Shown here piece after piece: positions 13,964 through 24,272 of a DNA stretch of 64,000 nucleotides (the stretch's first letter is position 1; every line of letters starts with the position of its first letter). The notes under the pieces are model-generated. The model was not told the DNA's origin. It did no database searches and saw nothing but the letters and a program-made list of their open reading frames with translations. Both the position numbers and the translations under genes were made by a program. The stretch spans positions 1,421,501 through 1,485,500 of the forward strand of contig CM069770.1 of the NCBI GenBank assembly GCA_036169595.1, written 5' to 3'. Origin of the DNA: Dictyostelium firmibasis. Lineage: Eukaryota; Evosea; Eumycetozoa; Dictyosteliales; Dictyosteliaceae.

Positions 13964-14964
13964 TATATATTAAAAGTTCAACAAAAGAAGCAACAACAAG
14001 GCCAACAAAGTGAAATCACAACAGTTCCATATAAGAATTCAGTTGATGCATTTAAAAGAATTATTAAAGAAGAGAATTGGAAAACATTATATAGTGGTTT
14101 GAAATCAGCTCTCATTGGTATTGGTGCATCATCATTTGTCTATTACTATTGGTATACTTTATTAAAATCAATCTCCTTGAAATTAAGAAATAAACAAGAG
14201 CTTGGTACAATCGAAAATTTAGCAATCGCTGCATTAGCTGGTATGGATAAAAATTCTAATTTTTTTAGTTCTCTTTATTGTTGTTTATTAATCATTATTT
14301 TTTTTATTATTTATTAAATATATAATAGGTTGTGCAAATGTTTTAACAACATTACCAATCTGGGTTGTTAATACCCGTTTACAAATTAATTCTGATAAAG
14401 GTATTGTCGGACAATTCAAATACATCATTAAGAATGAAGGATTTGGTGGATTATACAAAGGTTTAATTCCAGCTTTAATTTTGGTTTCAAATCCATCTGT
14501 TCAATTCGTTTCATATGAAAAATTAAGAGCACTTTGGAGAAGACAAAGTGGCAGAACTAAATTAGTAGGTAAAAAAAAAAAAAAAAAATTTTTGTGTATA
14601 TTTATCTTACTTTTTTTTAATTTTATTTATTATTAAGGGAGGATTGGAAGTATTCATTTTAGGAGCAATTGCAAAATTAATTGCTGGTATTGTAACATAC
14701 CCATATCTTTTAGTAAAAAGTAGATTACAATCTCAATCTGGTGCTTCAGGTCCAGAATCACAACAATATAAAGGTACAATTGATGCTATTGTAAAAATTT
14801 TCAAAAGTGATGGATTTTTAGGTTTCTTTAAAGGAATGCCATCAAAAATGGTTCAAACCGTTATTGGTGCAGCTTTTATGTTTTTAGTAAAAGATAAAGT
14901 TGTAATTCACTCTGTAGCAATCTTGTTCTACTTGAAGAGATTATTAAATAACAAAAGAGTTTAA
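13666..14964 (+). CDS. mcfQ: Mitochondrial carrier family protein, PMP34/SLC25A17 type
   Basis: Four exons: 13666-13813, 13977-14240, 14329-14564 and 14638-14964, about 324 residues, the normal length of the SLC25 family. Exon 3 is best ended at a GTAGGT donor, because this keeps the frame into GGLEVFILGAIAKLIAG. The three tandem carrier repeats are visible through their signature starts: ALTYPFSTVSTRLQ, TLPIWVVNTRLQ and VTYPYLLVKSRLQ (P-x-[DE/other]-x-x-[KR] type motifs after the odd-numbered helices), each followed by G-x-x-x-LYKG-like or FFKG segments. The sequence resembles peroxisomal PMP34, which exchanges ATP, CoA and related cofactors across the peroxisomal membrane. The short basic C-terminus (LLNNKRV) fits a membrane-inserted carrier. 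It is divergent from htt and convergent with the TRAF-type gene. Symbol from memory of the Dictyostelium SLC25A17 homologue. Confidence 0.88.
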
Positions 14965-15252
14965 GAATCAAAAAAATATTATTACCAATTAAAAAAAAAA
15001 AAAAAAAAAAAAAGAAACAATAAAAGAAGGGACATTCACACATTGTGTGGTTAATTTAAAAATTTTAAGGAATTTTTTTTATTCAAATTGATTTCCAATC
15101 ATGAGATAAAAGAGTGGATATGAATAAATTCAATTTTTTTATTTTTTTTTCCAAACTATTTAAAAAAAGTATAAATATGGGGACAGATCTGATAATACAT
15201 AAAGATTTCTCAAAAAAATTTCATTAAATTTTAATTTTTTATTTTTTAAATC

Positions 15253-15842
15253 TTAATTAATATTTGATTGCAAAGGCAGAATTTCTTCAGTTGCAATAAT
15301 TTCAATTTCAATAACTATGGCGCCATCTACCAAGAAACCATTAGCGTCATTTAAGAGTTCAGATCTTTTAATGAATTGAGATGAACCATATCCAGCGGAA
15401 CCATTTTCAATATCATATTTTTGACAACCTTTCTTTTCAAATACTTCATCAGAACTTTGATGGTTTACCAAATGAATATAATAGTTTATAATGACGGATT
15501 TATCATCTTGAATCTTGTATAAAAAGATTGAACAATAATTTAACTTCTTTTTACCAGAAGGGAACCATTTTAAAAAGAATGTAGAATTACCAATTTTGAA
15601 CAATGGTGATTTAATGTATTCTTTAGATTTATTAAAAGTCTCCTGTTCAGTATAATTTGAAATTATCCATTTATTTTTATAAACTGCTGATGGCCCACCA
15701 ACTGGGTAAGTATCATTCATTGCACTATCACTATTAGTTAAGTTATTAATATTATTACTATTGGCAAAATAGCTACCACTATTACTATTATTATGTTGAT
15801 TATTATTGTGATGATGGTGATTATATTGTTGTATTTGCTGTG

Positions 15843-15873
<31 letters not shown>

Positions 15874-16973
15874 TTGTTGATTTAAAATTGTTTCTTGTAA
15901 TTCTTTAAATAAATTTTCCAATTCAATAATTTTTTTATTTTGACCATTTGTGAATAAAGAGAATTCAGTATTTTTTAATTCCAATTCATTTATTTTCAAA
16001 TCCTGTTGATTTAAGATATTGGAGATGAATTGATGATGATTATCACCCTCTGTCAAATGTTGAGCCAATTTCGATCTTCTAATCATTGCATTACAACCTC
16101 CTTTACTATATCTACACTCAATGATTGACTCTGGACAAAATGACTTTTGATGTTGTTCAATCTCTTTCTTTTTAAATGGTAATTGACAATCTTGACATTT
16201 GATATCAACCTCTTGACACCAATTGAGATAATGTGATTCCAAATTGATCTTGTTTATAGTCTCACCACAATACTCACATGATACCTTTACGTATGGACAT
16301 ATTAGATTATGTTTTTCTTGTGTATTCTTCCTATAATCTTGGCATTGTACATACGTTTTGGATGTTGATCTACTAAATTCTTCACAATTCTTACAACTTA
16401 TAAAATCATATGGACATAACTTTAAATGTGCCTCCAATTCATCGATTTGAATAATATCTTTACATCCATTAGCTTCATCTTTTATATATTTAATAGTATC
16501 AAAAAAACTGTTTGGACAATGAATCTAAAATTCAATTTATTACAGTTGTAAATGGATATTTTTTTTTTTTTAATTTTTATTTTTATTAAATTATTTTCAC
16601 AACTTACTTTAAAAGTTGTAAATTTTTGAGTTACTAATAAATTGCTCGATAAACTCTCAATTGATTCAACATCAACACCACATTGAATACAATTTTTTTT
16701 CTTTTCCAAATGTTTTTCCCAACAATTAAGGCAATTTGTATAGTGACCATTTTTACATTGAACTGCTTTAAATTTATCATAATGAAAACTATTAACCAAT
16801 AAATCTGAACAAATTGTACAAAAGTATTTCTTTGATATATTTTCTTTGTCAACTATTAGTTTACTAATTGGTATACCCATTTTATTTTCAATGCTATATT
16901 TATTATTATTATTATTACTGTTGGTTGAACTTTGCTGTTGTTCAGCATTAATGTCTTCTAATTCGAACTCCAT
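15253..16973 (-). CDS. TRAF-type RING/zinc-finger protein with MATH domain (first of pair)
   Basis: Two exons: 16608-16973 and 15253-16524, joined in phase 0 by GTAAGT and TTTTAG, 545 residues. An Asn/Gln-rich start is followed by a RING-like finger, CTICSDLL...CKNGH...CLNCWEKH...CIQC (about residues 50-98). Then come several TRAF-type zinc fingers with Cys/His spacing (CPYDFISCKNC, CPYVKVSCEYC, IECRYSKGGCNAMI), a coiled coil, a Gln run and a His/Asn-rich linker. The C-terminal MATH/TRAF-like domain begins near KNKWIISNY. Proteins of this architecture act as adaptors or E3 ligases in TNF-receptor-type signalling in animals. Dictyostelium has a large lineage-specific set whose roles are mostly unknown. 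It lies head-to-tail with the paralogue at 17358-20272. Confidence 0.88.
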
Positions 16974-17096
16974 TTAATAATTCTTAATAATATAAAAAAA
17001 GGAAGAAATGTGTCGCTTTATCCAAAGTTACACAACAAAATAAATTTTTTTTATAAAAATTCAAAGTTATTTTATTTTTTTTTTTTTCAAATGGCG

Positions 17097-17129
<33 letters not shown>

Positions 17130-17357
17130 TTATTTGGAAAAGCTTGGTTTTAGTCCTATTTTTTTCTCGCCCTAGGAATAAATATTCTTTTTTTATTTCT
17201 ATCTACTTTAAAATATATTAATTTTATTAAATAGTCTTTAAAAAAGTTTGAAATTAAATCTTGTTTTGGTTCTTTTTTTTTTTTAAAAAAATTTGTTATA
17301 AAAAAAAAAAAGAGAATGTGACCAAAAATGGATGGGTCAATTTTTTTTTATTTTATT
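16974..17357. other. Spacer between the two TRAF-type genes
   Basis: 384 bp of AT-rich sequence with T-runs. It should hold the promoter of the gene at 15253-16973 and the 3' end of the upstream paralogue. No reading frame or recognisable motif is visible. Confidence 0.5.
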
Positions 17358-17991
17358 TTATTTTATTTTATCATTTTGAGGATTTGTTGTAGATGTTGAT
17401 GTTTTTGAGGCTAGTGAAGAATTTATAGATTTTAAGAATGAGTCACTTGGTGGGTGAGGAACATCAGATATTTTATAAATCTCTAAATTGATGATAATAT
17501 TATTATCAACTATGAAGCCATTATCAAGATCTTCTAAAATTGATTTTTTAATGAGAGTTGTTTCACCATATCCATAGTTATACTTAGTTTCACTACTGTT
17601 GTTCAATAGCTCATTTTCCCAATAGACTCTTACAGACTTTTTACGCTCAGTATTTAATAATTCAATACCAAATGAAATTAAAATTGATTCACATTCCTTC
17701 TTATTCTTGTTCAAAAAGAATGCCAAATAATCCTTCTCTTTCTCTGTCTCTCCATTTATAAACATCTCTGAATAGAATTTATATTTGCCAATTGTATGGT
17801 TGTGTTTGATTGGTACACCAACTTTATTTTTGGAATTTAGTTTTGAATAATCTTTATATACAATCTGATACTTATAAATTGCAGTACTTCTATTAACCAC
17901 AATTATCTCTTCATAATCTTTCTCTCCGTAATTGTTTATACCATTTTTATTTTCAATATCTCCCTTTTTATCATTATCATTAATAAAATCC

Positions 17992-18032
<41 letters not shown>

Positions 18033-19955
18033 GTTTATTTTTTCTCCACTGTTGACACCATCTTCTCCATTTTTATTTTCATATCTTTCTTTTGTATCAT
18101 TAATTAGCTCTATGCCACCTGAATTCATTTTATTGATTTCTTTTTCTTGTTCAATTTCAGATCCAATTAATCCACTATACTCTGTTGATTCTGTTTTTTC
18201 TATTTTTATTGATTCATTTTTTTCTATTTCTGTTGGTTCTTTTTTCATTGGTTCGGATTCTGGGTCATGATTTGTTTCAGGCACTATCGATTTAAACATT
18301 GTCTCGGGTGAGGCTATTGTTGAATTTGTTGTGGAGCCCGGTGCTTCATTATTAACACCATTTAGTGTGGTGGTAGTGGTAGTGGTAGTGGTAGTAGCAG
18401 TGTTAAGTGTAATATGGTAAACTTGATCGTTTATCTTATTCTCTTCGTTATTATTTTTCTTATTTTCTTCAATACCATTGTTTATATTTTTTTCTTCTTG
18501 ATTCCTATTGTTGTCATCATTACTATCCATCGGAATATCATTGGTAATATTAGTTTGTTGATGTTGTTGTTGTTGTTGTGGTGGCGGTATTAAAGTTGGA
18601 ATTGCAATTGTTTCTTGTGATTTAAAAATGAATTCACCAACGATTTGTGGTTCTTCCAAATCGGAGTCAAAATCCTCTTCTTCTTTGGAGGAAATTTTTT
18701 TATCAGTATTACTTGGTGATGTTATCATTGATTTTCCATTGAATTGTTGACCCATATTATTCTCTTTTTTAATTTCCTCTAAAATAGAATTTATATCAAA
18801 TCTTTGACACTCTATTTTAATATGTTCTTTTTGTTCTTTTATAAATCTATTAACACTTTTTTCTTCTCTCTTCTTTGAGTTTTCATTTTCATTAATTTTA
18901 TGATTTTCATTTTCATTTTCATTTTCATTTTCATTTCCATTTTTGCTTTTGTTTTTGTTTTCATTATTACCACTGCTATTACTATTACAACCAATATCAC
19001 TATTACTATTACTATTACTATTACTATTACTATTACTATTACTATTACTATTACTATTACTACTACTATTACTATTATTATTTACAATATCATCTTCATT
19101 ATTATTACCATTTTCAAAATTTTTAGTTGAAATATTTGAAATATGATCCTCTAATTCATCAAATTCATGAAAATTAATGAAAGAATTATCAACTCTTTTA
19201 ATAATTTCCGTTAGTTGTGAAATCTTTTGATTTTTACTCCTTATTAAATATTTTTGAATATTGATGATTGTATCTGAATCTATGAGTTTCTTTGACAATT
19301 GGTTCTCGATGAAATCTTGTAACTCTTTGATCTCATGATCCTGTTTCTCGATGATATTCGCCATATATTGAGAATGATGATTAGCAGTGGTTAAATGCTT
19401 TACTGTATTGCATCTCTTATATTTCTTTTGGCAACCGCCATCAGCATAGATACAATCGATAATAGACATTGGACATTTTGATTTTTTATGTTCTTCAATA
19501 TAATTTTTCTTGAAATTTTGTTTACAATCTTCACAATTTATTGGTATATCATCGCACTCTGATAAATGAATCTCATAATCAATCCTATAGAATAGATCAT
19601 TACAATAATCACATGAAATAGTTTGATAGAGACACTGATCATCATGTTCATCCAAAAAATTTTTATTAATTTTTCCACATTTTTTTAATAGTTTCTCGTC
19701 GATTTGTGGATTGACACGAATGAAATCTTCATAGTTCCTACAATTGGTATAGGTAAATGGACATTCTTTCAAATGACTCTCATATTCATCAACTCTAATA
19801 ATCTCTTTGCATCCATTCTCTTCATCAATTATAAAATTCTTTATATCATAATATCTATTTCCACAATACACCTAAATAAAAAATAAAAAAAAAAAAAATA
19901 AAAAAATGGTTAATATTCAAAAACTCAAAACTATTTTTTCTTTTCTTTTCTTTTC

Positions 19956-19992
<37 letters not shown>

Positions 19993-20272
19993 TCAAACTT
20001 ACTTTGTAAGAAGATATTTTTTGGGAAACATAAAGATTTAAAGATAAATCTTTTGTTGAAGGCACTGGCACTTTGCATTTGAGGCAATTTTTTCTTGATT
20101 TTAAATGTTGCTCCCAACAAAATAAACATTTTGTATGACCATTTTTGCATTGTAATGCTTTAAATCTGTCAGGATTAAAATCGTTTATAATCAAGTCATC
20201 ACAATCACCACAAAAGTATTTTTTTGATATCGACTCTTTATTAATTAATAATTTTATTATTGGTATGTCCAT
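17358..20272 (-). CDS. TRAF-type RING/zinc-finger protein, long low-complexity paralogue
   Basis: Two exons: 20003-20272 and 17358-19871, in phase 0, 927 residues. The ATG at 20272 is chosen; upstream codons are not ATG. The RING-like finger (CGDCDDLI...CKNGHTKCLFCWEQH...CLKC) and the following TRAF zinc fingers (CPFTYTNCRNY, CLYQTISCDYC, IDCIYADGGCQ) align with the neighbour at 15253-16973, so the two arose by tandem duplication. Unlike the neighbour, about 450 residues of Asn/Ser, Asn/Glu and Thr runs separate the fingers from a divergent MATH-like end (KYNYGYGETTLIKKSI). The Ser-Asn run at about 18970-19075 is coded by a TTACTA-type microsatellite. Predicted cytosolic adaptor or ubiquitin ligase; the actual partner is unknown. 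Confidence 0.85.
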
Positions 20273-20500
20273 TCCCAAAAAAAAACTATTAAAATCTAAT
20301 AAAAAAAAATTTTAAAAAATAAAATAAAAAACTATGTGCACACAACAAAAATTAAATTTTATTTTAAATTAAATTGAAAAAAAAATAAAAAAAAATAAAA
20401 TTTGTAAAAAAAAAAAGGAAATCAATTTCAAAGCACACACAAATTTCCTAATAGTATATCGCTGGTTGTGGTAAATATTTATGTTTGAACAAAAGTTTGA

Positions 20501-20670
20501 GAACACAAGGCTATAAATTGTTCAGCACCAAATGAAACAGAAAAACAAACAGCAGTTGAACAACCTGATAATATCACATCTTTTGTTACAGATTCTTTTG
20601 TTTTAACGTTGAATCCATAGGATAATCAAAATTATCAGGATCACAATGTTTCTCTGAATATTTATTGTTT
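20501..20670 (+). pseudogene. Small coding-like relic
   Basis: A 39-codon open stretch ends at TAG (20618-20620). It has non-random, protein-like codons, including NETEKQTAVEQPDNITSFV, and reads on in the same frame past the stop for about 15 more plausible codons. No start codon precedes it. It is probably the remnant of a lost gene; no family recognised. Confidence 0.3.
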
Positions 20671-21009
20671 TTTAATTAAGAGGTCAACAAACCAACATTC
20701 AAGAATAAGAAAATTAAAAAAATAATGGAAATAATAAATAATGGAGTGATATGATTATAATTATATGATAATAATACCAAAACAATGAAATAATAATGCC
20801 CCTTTGGGAAAAATAATAACAAATAGTTGGAAAAAAAAAAAAACAACAAATTAAAACAAAATTTTCAAAAAAAAAAAAAAAGAAATCTAATTAAACACCA
20901 ACTCACAAATCAAATCAAGTTTATTTTAATCAAATCAAGTTTATTTTAATCAAATCAAATCATTATTATTTAATAAAAAAAAAAAAAAAAATTAAATAAA
21001 GCTTAATGC

Positions 21010-21290
21010 ACCCTATATTTATTACTATTAATTTTTTTTGTATGAGACTGCATTATTATTTCTGTGTATATTACTTCAATTCCACATTTATTGAGCACTT
21101 CATTTACAACTTTTTCTGAGTTTCCCCAATCGAATTCTACAAAGATATTTCTTGGTTTTTAGTTGCTTTATATACTCCGTATATGTTTTTTTAAAGTCTT
21201 TGAGATTTTAATTCTGCAGAGTTTAATTCTTTCATTCTCTGTATTACTCTTCTTTTTTTTTTTACTATTTCCACGAATGTTTTTTCCATT
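21010..21290 (-). pseudogene. Decayed coding region, family unknown
   Basis: On the minus strand, fragments with coding character occur in more than one frame, for example IFVEFDWGNSEKVVNEV and MKELNSAELKSQ, separated by stops. This looks like an old host gene or DNA-transposon open reading frame. Too short and broken to classify. Confidence 0.3.
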
Positions 21291-21327
21291 TTGATCTGTT
21301 ATCATTGTAATTGTGAAGATTGTTTTC

Positions 21328-21371
21328 AAGTAATAAATCTTTAATTAATAATTATTAAAGATTTATTACTT
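21328..21371. repeat. Near-perfect palindrome, 18-bp arms
   Basis: An 18-bp arm (AAGTAATAAATCTTTAAT) is followed by an 8-base loop and its exact reverse complement. It lies next to the decayed coding patch and may be an end or hairpin of a lost small element. Confidence 0.75.
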
Positions 21372-21522
21372 AAACATACCATATTAATTTGTGAGAAATG
21401 GTCTATTACTCCCATTAAAAAAAAAGACAATTTTTATGACTTCTCTTTTTTTCCAATTTTTTTCAAAAATTAATTTAAATCCAAAATATAAAAAAAAAAA
21501 ACATATTCACAGCAACAAAAGT

Positions 21523-21985
21523 TTATTCATCATTTTTTAAAATAATGTATGACCACAGTTGTTGGTTACATTTGTTGAGTGATTTTGAAGGAGGGAGAAC
21601 AACAGTTTTTCTGGAGCATGAACAAGGTCGTTGATTGCATTTGTTGGTGTGAATATGTTTTTTTTTCAACAAAAGAAACCGTGTTTGGGATTGATCCTTT
21701 TTCTGGAGCATAAACAAGGTCGTTGATTGCATTTGTTGAGTGATTTTCAATAAAATGTTCGAAGGAGGGAGAACACCCAAATAAAGAAACCGTGTTTGGG
21801 ATTGATCCTTTTTCTGAAGCATGAACAATATCGAATAGGAATACTTCTTTAACTGATTTTGGGATTATTCCTTTAGCAATCCTTTGGCCAAAACCATCAC
21901 AAAAATAGATTTTTTCCACAGCGCTTGGAATCGATCCTCCTGTTAGAACATAACTTATATTGAAAGAGATCTTACTATTTTTAGT
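21523..21985 (-). pseudogene. FNIP-repeat array fragment, decayed
   Basis: The minus strand reads two to three FNIP-type repeats: GGSIPSAVEKIYFCDGF, GIIPKSVKEVFLFDIV and KGSIPNTVSLFG, the 22-residue IP-x-S/T-V pattern of Dictyostelium FNIP proteins. They are followed by roughly 100-bp tandem duplications (around 21550-21830) that are out of frame. The patch directly follows the stop of the B-box gene at 21993 but in a different frame. Since B-box or coiled-coil N-termini with C-terminal FNIP repeats occur in this organism, it is likely the frame-shifted former tail of that gene. Confidence 0.6.
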
Positions 21986-21992
21986 AATGACT

Positions 21993-22874
21993 CTAATGAT
22001 TGATTAAATCATTTGGCAATAAAATACGTTTTACAGCTTTAAGTATAACTCTAGGTTGGCTTTGTTCACCTTGACCAATTCCAAGAGAAATCGTATTCTT
22101 TCGCATTCCAAAGGAAAATTTATTCCATTTAATTTTTGTTTCTTCTTTTGGTGTCGAATTACCATGTTGTTTTTCTTGTTGGTGTTGTAGTTCTTGATCT
22201 TTTTTTTGATTAACTTTATCAATGGTAACCATTTTATTAAACAAATCTTTAACTGAATCAATTGATTCACTTGAAATGGATACTACAGAATTTGAATACT
22301 CCGGAGGATAACTAAAATGATTTGTTAATATATTCTTACTTTGATATGAATCTTTAATTATTTGAATATGTTTATTATTACTTTCATCAATAAAGTTATA
22401 TTCATTTTTTAATGCCACTACCTTTGATATAACCTTTAATTCCTCATGAACCTTCATTTTAAATACCATACATATATCATTGTTTTCATCCAAATTTGTA
22501 ATTAATTGTTGACTTAAATTATTTTCAATAGTTTGTAAAATTGTATGTAATTTCCCAATTTCATTACTAACCAATTGTAAATTTGATTTATGTTTTTTCT
22601 CTATGTCATCATATTTTTGGTCATTTTTATTTAAAAGATTTTCATAATTTTTTATTAATTCATCAAGTCTTGGAATTGTTTTTTCATTCATCTCTTTTAA
22701 TATTGGTTCTACACTTTCATCTTCAATTTCTATAATTTCGTGGCCAAAGTGAATTCCTTTAAAAACTACACATTTATTACAGACCGGTACAAAATGGCAT
22801 GTGGTACAAATGAAAGTTATTGAGTATGTAGAATGAGTAAAACAAAATAAATTTTGTTGATCAGTTTTATTCAT
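21993..22874 (-). CDS. B-box zinc-finger, coiled-coil protein
   Basis: A single-exon reading frame of 293 residues starting MNKTDQQNLFCFTHS. Residues about 10-50 form a B-box zinc finger: C-x2-H, then C-x2-C, C-x2-C and paired His in GIHFGHEI. This is followed by a long coiled coil (about 60-150) and a basic, Gln-rich tail ending LLPNDLINH. The B-box plus coiled-coil layout is the N-terminal half of many Dictyostelium proteins that carry C-terminal FNIP or FNIP-like repeats. Here a decayed FNIP array lies immediately downstream in another frame, so the protein is probably a truncated family member. The N-terminus looks intact; cellular role unknown. Confidence 0.75.
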   Translation of the reverse strand: MNKTDQQNLFCFTHSTYSITFICTTCHFVPVCNKCVVFKGIHFGHEIIEIEDESVEPILKEMNEKTIPRLDELIKNYENLLNKNDQKYDDIEKKHKSNLQLVSNEIGKLHTILQTIENNLSQQLITNLDENNDICMVFKMKVHEELKVISKVVALKNEYNFIDESNNKHIQIIKDSYQSKNILTNHFSYPPEYSNSVVSISSESIDSVKDLFNKMVTIDKVNQKKDQELQHQQEKQHGNSTPKEETKIKWNKFSFGMRKNTISLGIGQGEQSQPRVILKAVKRILLPNDLINH

Positions 22875-23107
22875 TTTTCTTTTTTTTATTTTGTGAAAAA
22901 AAAAAAAACATTTTTTAATTAATTTTTAATATAAAAAAAAAATTAAAAAAAAAAATAAAAAAAAAAATTAAAAAAAAATAAATATAAAATCAAGCAATTT
23001 AAATTATTTGAAAATTATATTTGAATTGGGAAGAAAAAAACAGAGCACATTTAAAAAAAATAAAAATAAAAAAAAAACATTTGAAATAAGTTTAAAAAGG
23101 ATAGCAT

Positions 23108-23143
<36 letters not shown>

Positions 23144-23610
23144 AGTAAAATAATTCTCAAATTTTTATAGAAAATAACAAAAGTTATTTAAAATCCTGAA
23201 AAGGAATATAAAAATTTCACTATTTATTTATTTTTTATCTTGATTTGATTGGTTTCATGAGGTTTTTAAAAAAAAAAAAAAAAAAAAATTTTTAAAAAAA
23301 AAAATTAATAAATAAATAAATAGTGAAATTCAGAGACTCTACAAATAAGTTGACTTTAGGTGGGAAACTATTAAAAAAAACCTTTTAATTTTTCACTTGG
23401 TCGGAATTGAAAATATCTTGCAATCATGGCATTGAGATATTTAAAAAAAAAAAAAAAAAATTTTTCTTATTTTTTTTTTTTTTTTTTTTTACTCGAATAA
23501 ACTTATTTAATCATATGAATTAATTTTTTTTTTTTTCTTTTACTATTTATTTTAAAAATTGTGATATACATATACAAATAAATATAAAAAAAAAATAATA
23601 AAAAAAAAAA
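22875..23610. promoter_or_regulatory. Divergent intergenic region, B-box gene (-) and secreted protein (+)
   Basis: 736 bp of A/T runs. Apart from the inverted repeat at 23213-23330, no structure is visible. The plus-strand gene starts directly after an A-rich leader, the usual Dictyostelium start context. Confidence 0.5.
23213..23330. repeat. Inverted repeat, 20-bp arms
   Basis: The left arm AATTTCACTATTTATTTATT (23213-23232) is matched exactly by its reverse complement at 23311-23330, with a 78-base loop. It could be a small fold-back element or a cruciform-forming regulatory segment. Confidence 0.7.
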
Positions 23611-24186
23611 ATGAAAGTAGTTTTTTTAATTTTTACAATTTTAATTTTAATTAATTTCACATTTGCAAATGATGGATTTGTATTAATTACACCAATGGGA
23701 ACTGGAGATGAATGTTCAACAACACCATATGGTGAAGGTTATTATTTACCAACTGGCACAGAGATTACAATCGATAATGAATGCTATCAACTCGATTTCA
23801 TAAACTCATCAACTCATTTACAAGTTCAATATTTAGGTAAAAACTGTTCAATTGAACATCCACCAACTACTATCTATCCAATGAATGAATGTGTTGATTT
23901 TAAATTAAAGGAATATAACCTTTCATTCATGTCAATTATTTCAATTGGTGATAATATTCCATCCCAATCGGTTTCATACGTTTATTATTATTTTTCAAAC
24001 TTTTGCAGTGGTCCATCCTATCAATTATTCTTTACAAATGGTTATTCAAATAACTATTCAAAATATTTATGTGTAAATGGTGAACCACAAGTTTACGTTT
24101 GTACTGGTGCTGGTGGTTGCATTCCAGTTGAGGCAAGGGGTTGCACAAATGAAAATGTACCAATGCCATATAGAGTTGAATGTTAA
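23611..24186 (+). CDS. Small secreted Cys-rich protein
   Basis: A single-exon gene of 191 residues. The first 19 residues (MKVVFLIFTILILINFTFA) are a clear signal peptide, with cleavage expected before NDGF. The mature part has ten cysteines (an even number, probably all disulfide-bonded) and several N-glycosylation sequons (NSS, NCS, NLS, NYS). No membrane anchor follows. The A-rich sequence before the ATG supports this start. I recognise no named domain; it resembles the many small secreted or prestarvation proteins of Dictyostelium in composition only. It is convergent with the DUF1206 gene, with only about 40 bp between the stop codons. Confidence 0.8.
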   Translation: MKVVFLIFTILILINFTFANDGFVLITPMGTGDECSTTPYGEGYYLPTGTEITIDNECYQLDFINSSTHLQVQYLGKNCSIEHPPTTIYPMNECVDFKLKEYNLSFMSIISIGDNIPSQSVSYVYYYFSNFCSGPSYQLFFTNGYSNNYSKYLCVNGEPQVYVCTGAGGCIPVEARGCTNENVPMPYRVEC

Positions 24187-24225
24187 AAACAAAATAAAAT
24201 AAAAAATATTTAATTTTTAAAAGGT

Positions 24226-24237
24226 TTAAACAGTTTG

Positions 24238-24272
<35 letters not shown>

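Larger units (their letters stand above)
20273..21520. other. Gene-poor stretch with relics only
   Basis: About 1.2 kb without an intact gene. The first 190 bp are the likely promoter of the TRAF-type gene. The remainder contains two decayed coding-like patches (20501-20670 on plus and about 21010-21290 on minus), a short direct repeat around 20918-20955 (AATCAAATCAAGTTTATTTT units) and the palindrome at 21328-21371. Confidence 0.55.

Noticed and set aside
18900-19146. Ile/Thr- and Leu-rich plus-strand frames
   Set aside because: Antisense of the Asn/Ser microsatellite in the TRAF-type gene.
21523-21828. 101-residue frame with repeated FMLQKKDQSQTRF
   Set aside because: Alternative frame of the tandemly duplicated FNIP relic, not a gene of its own.
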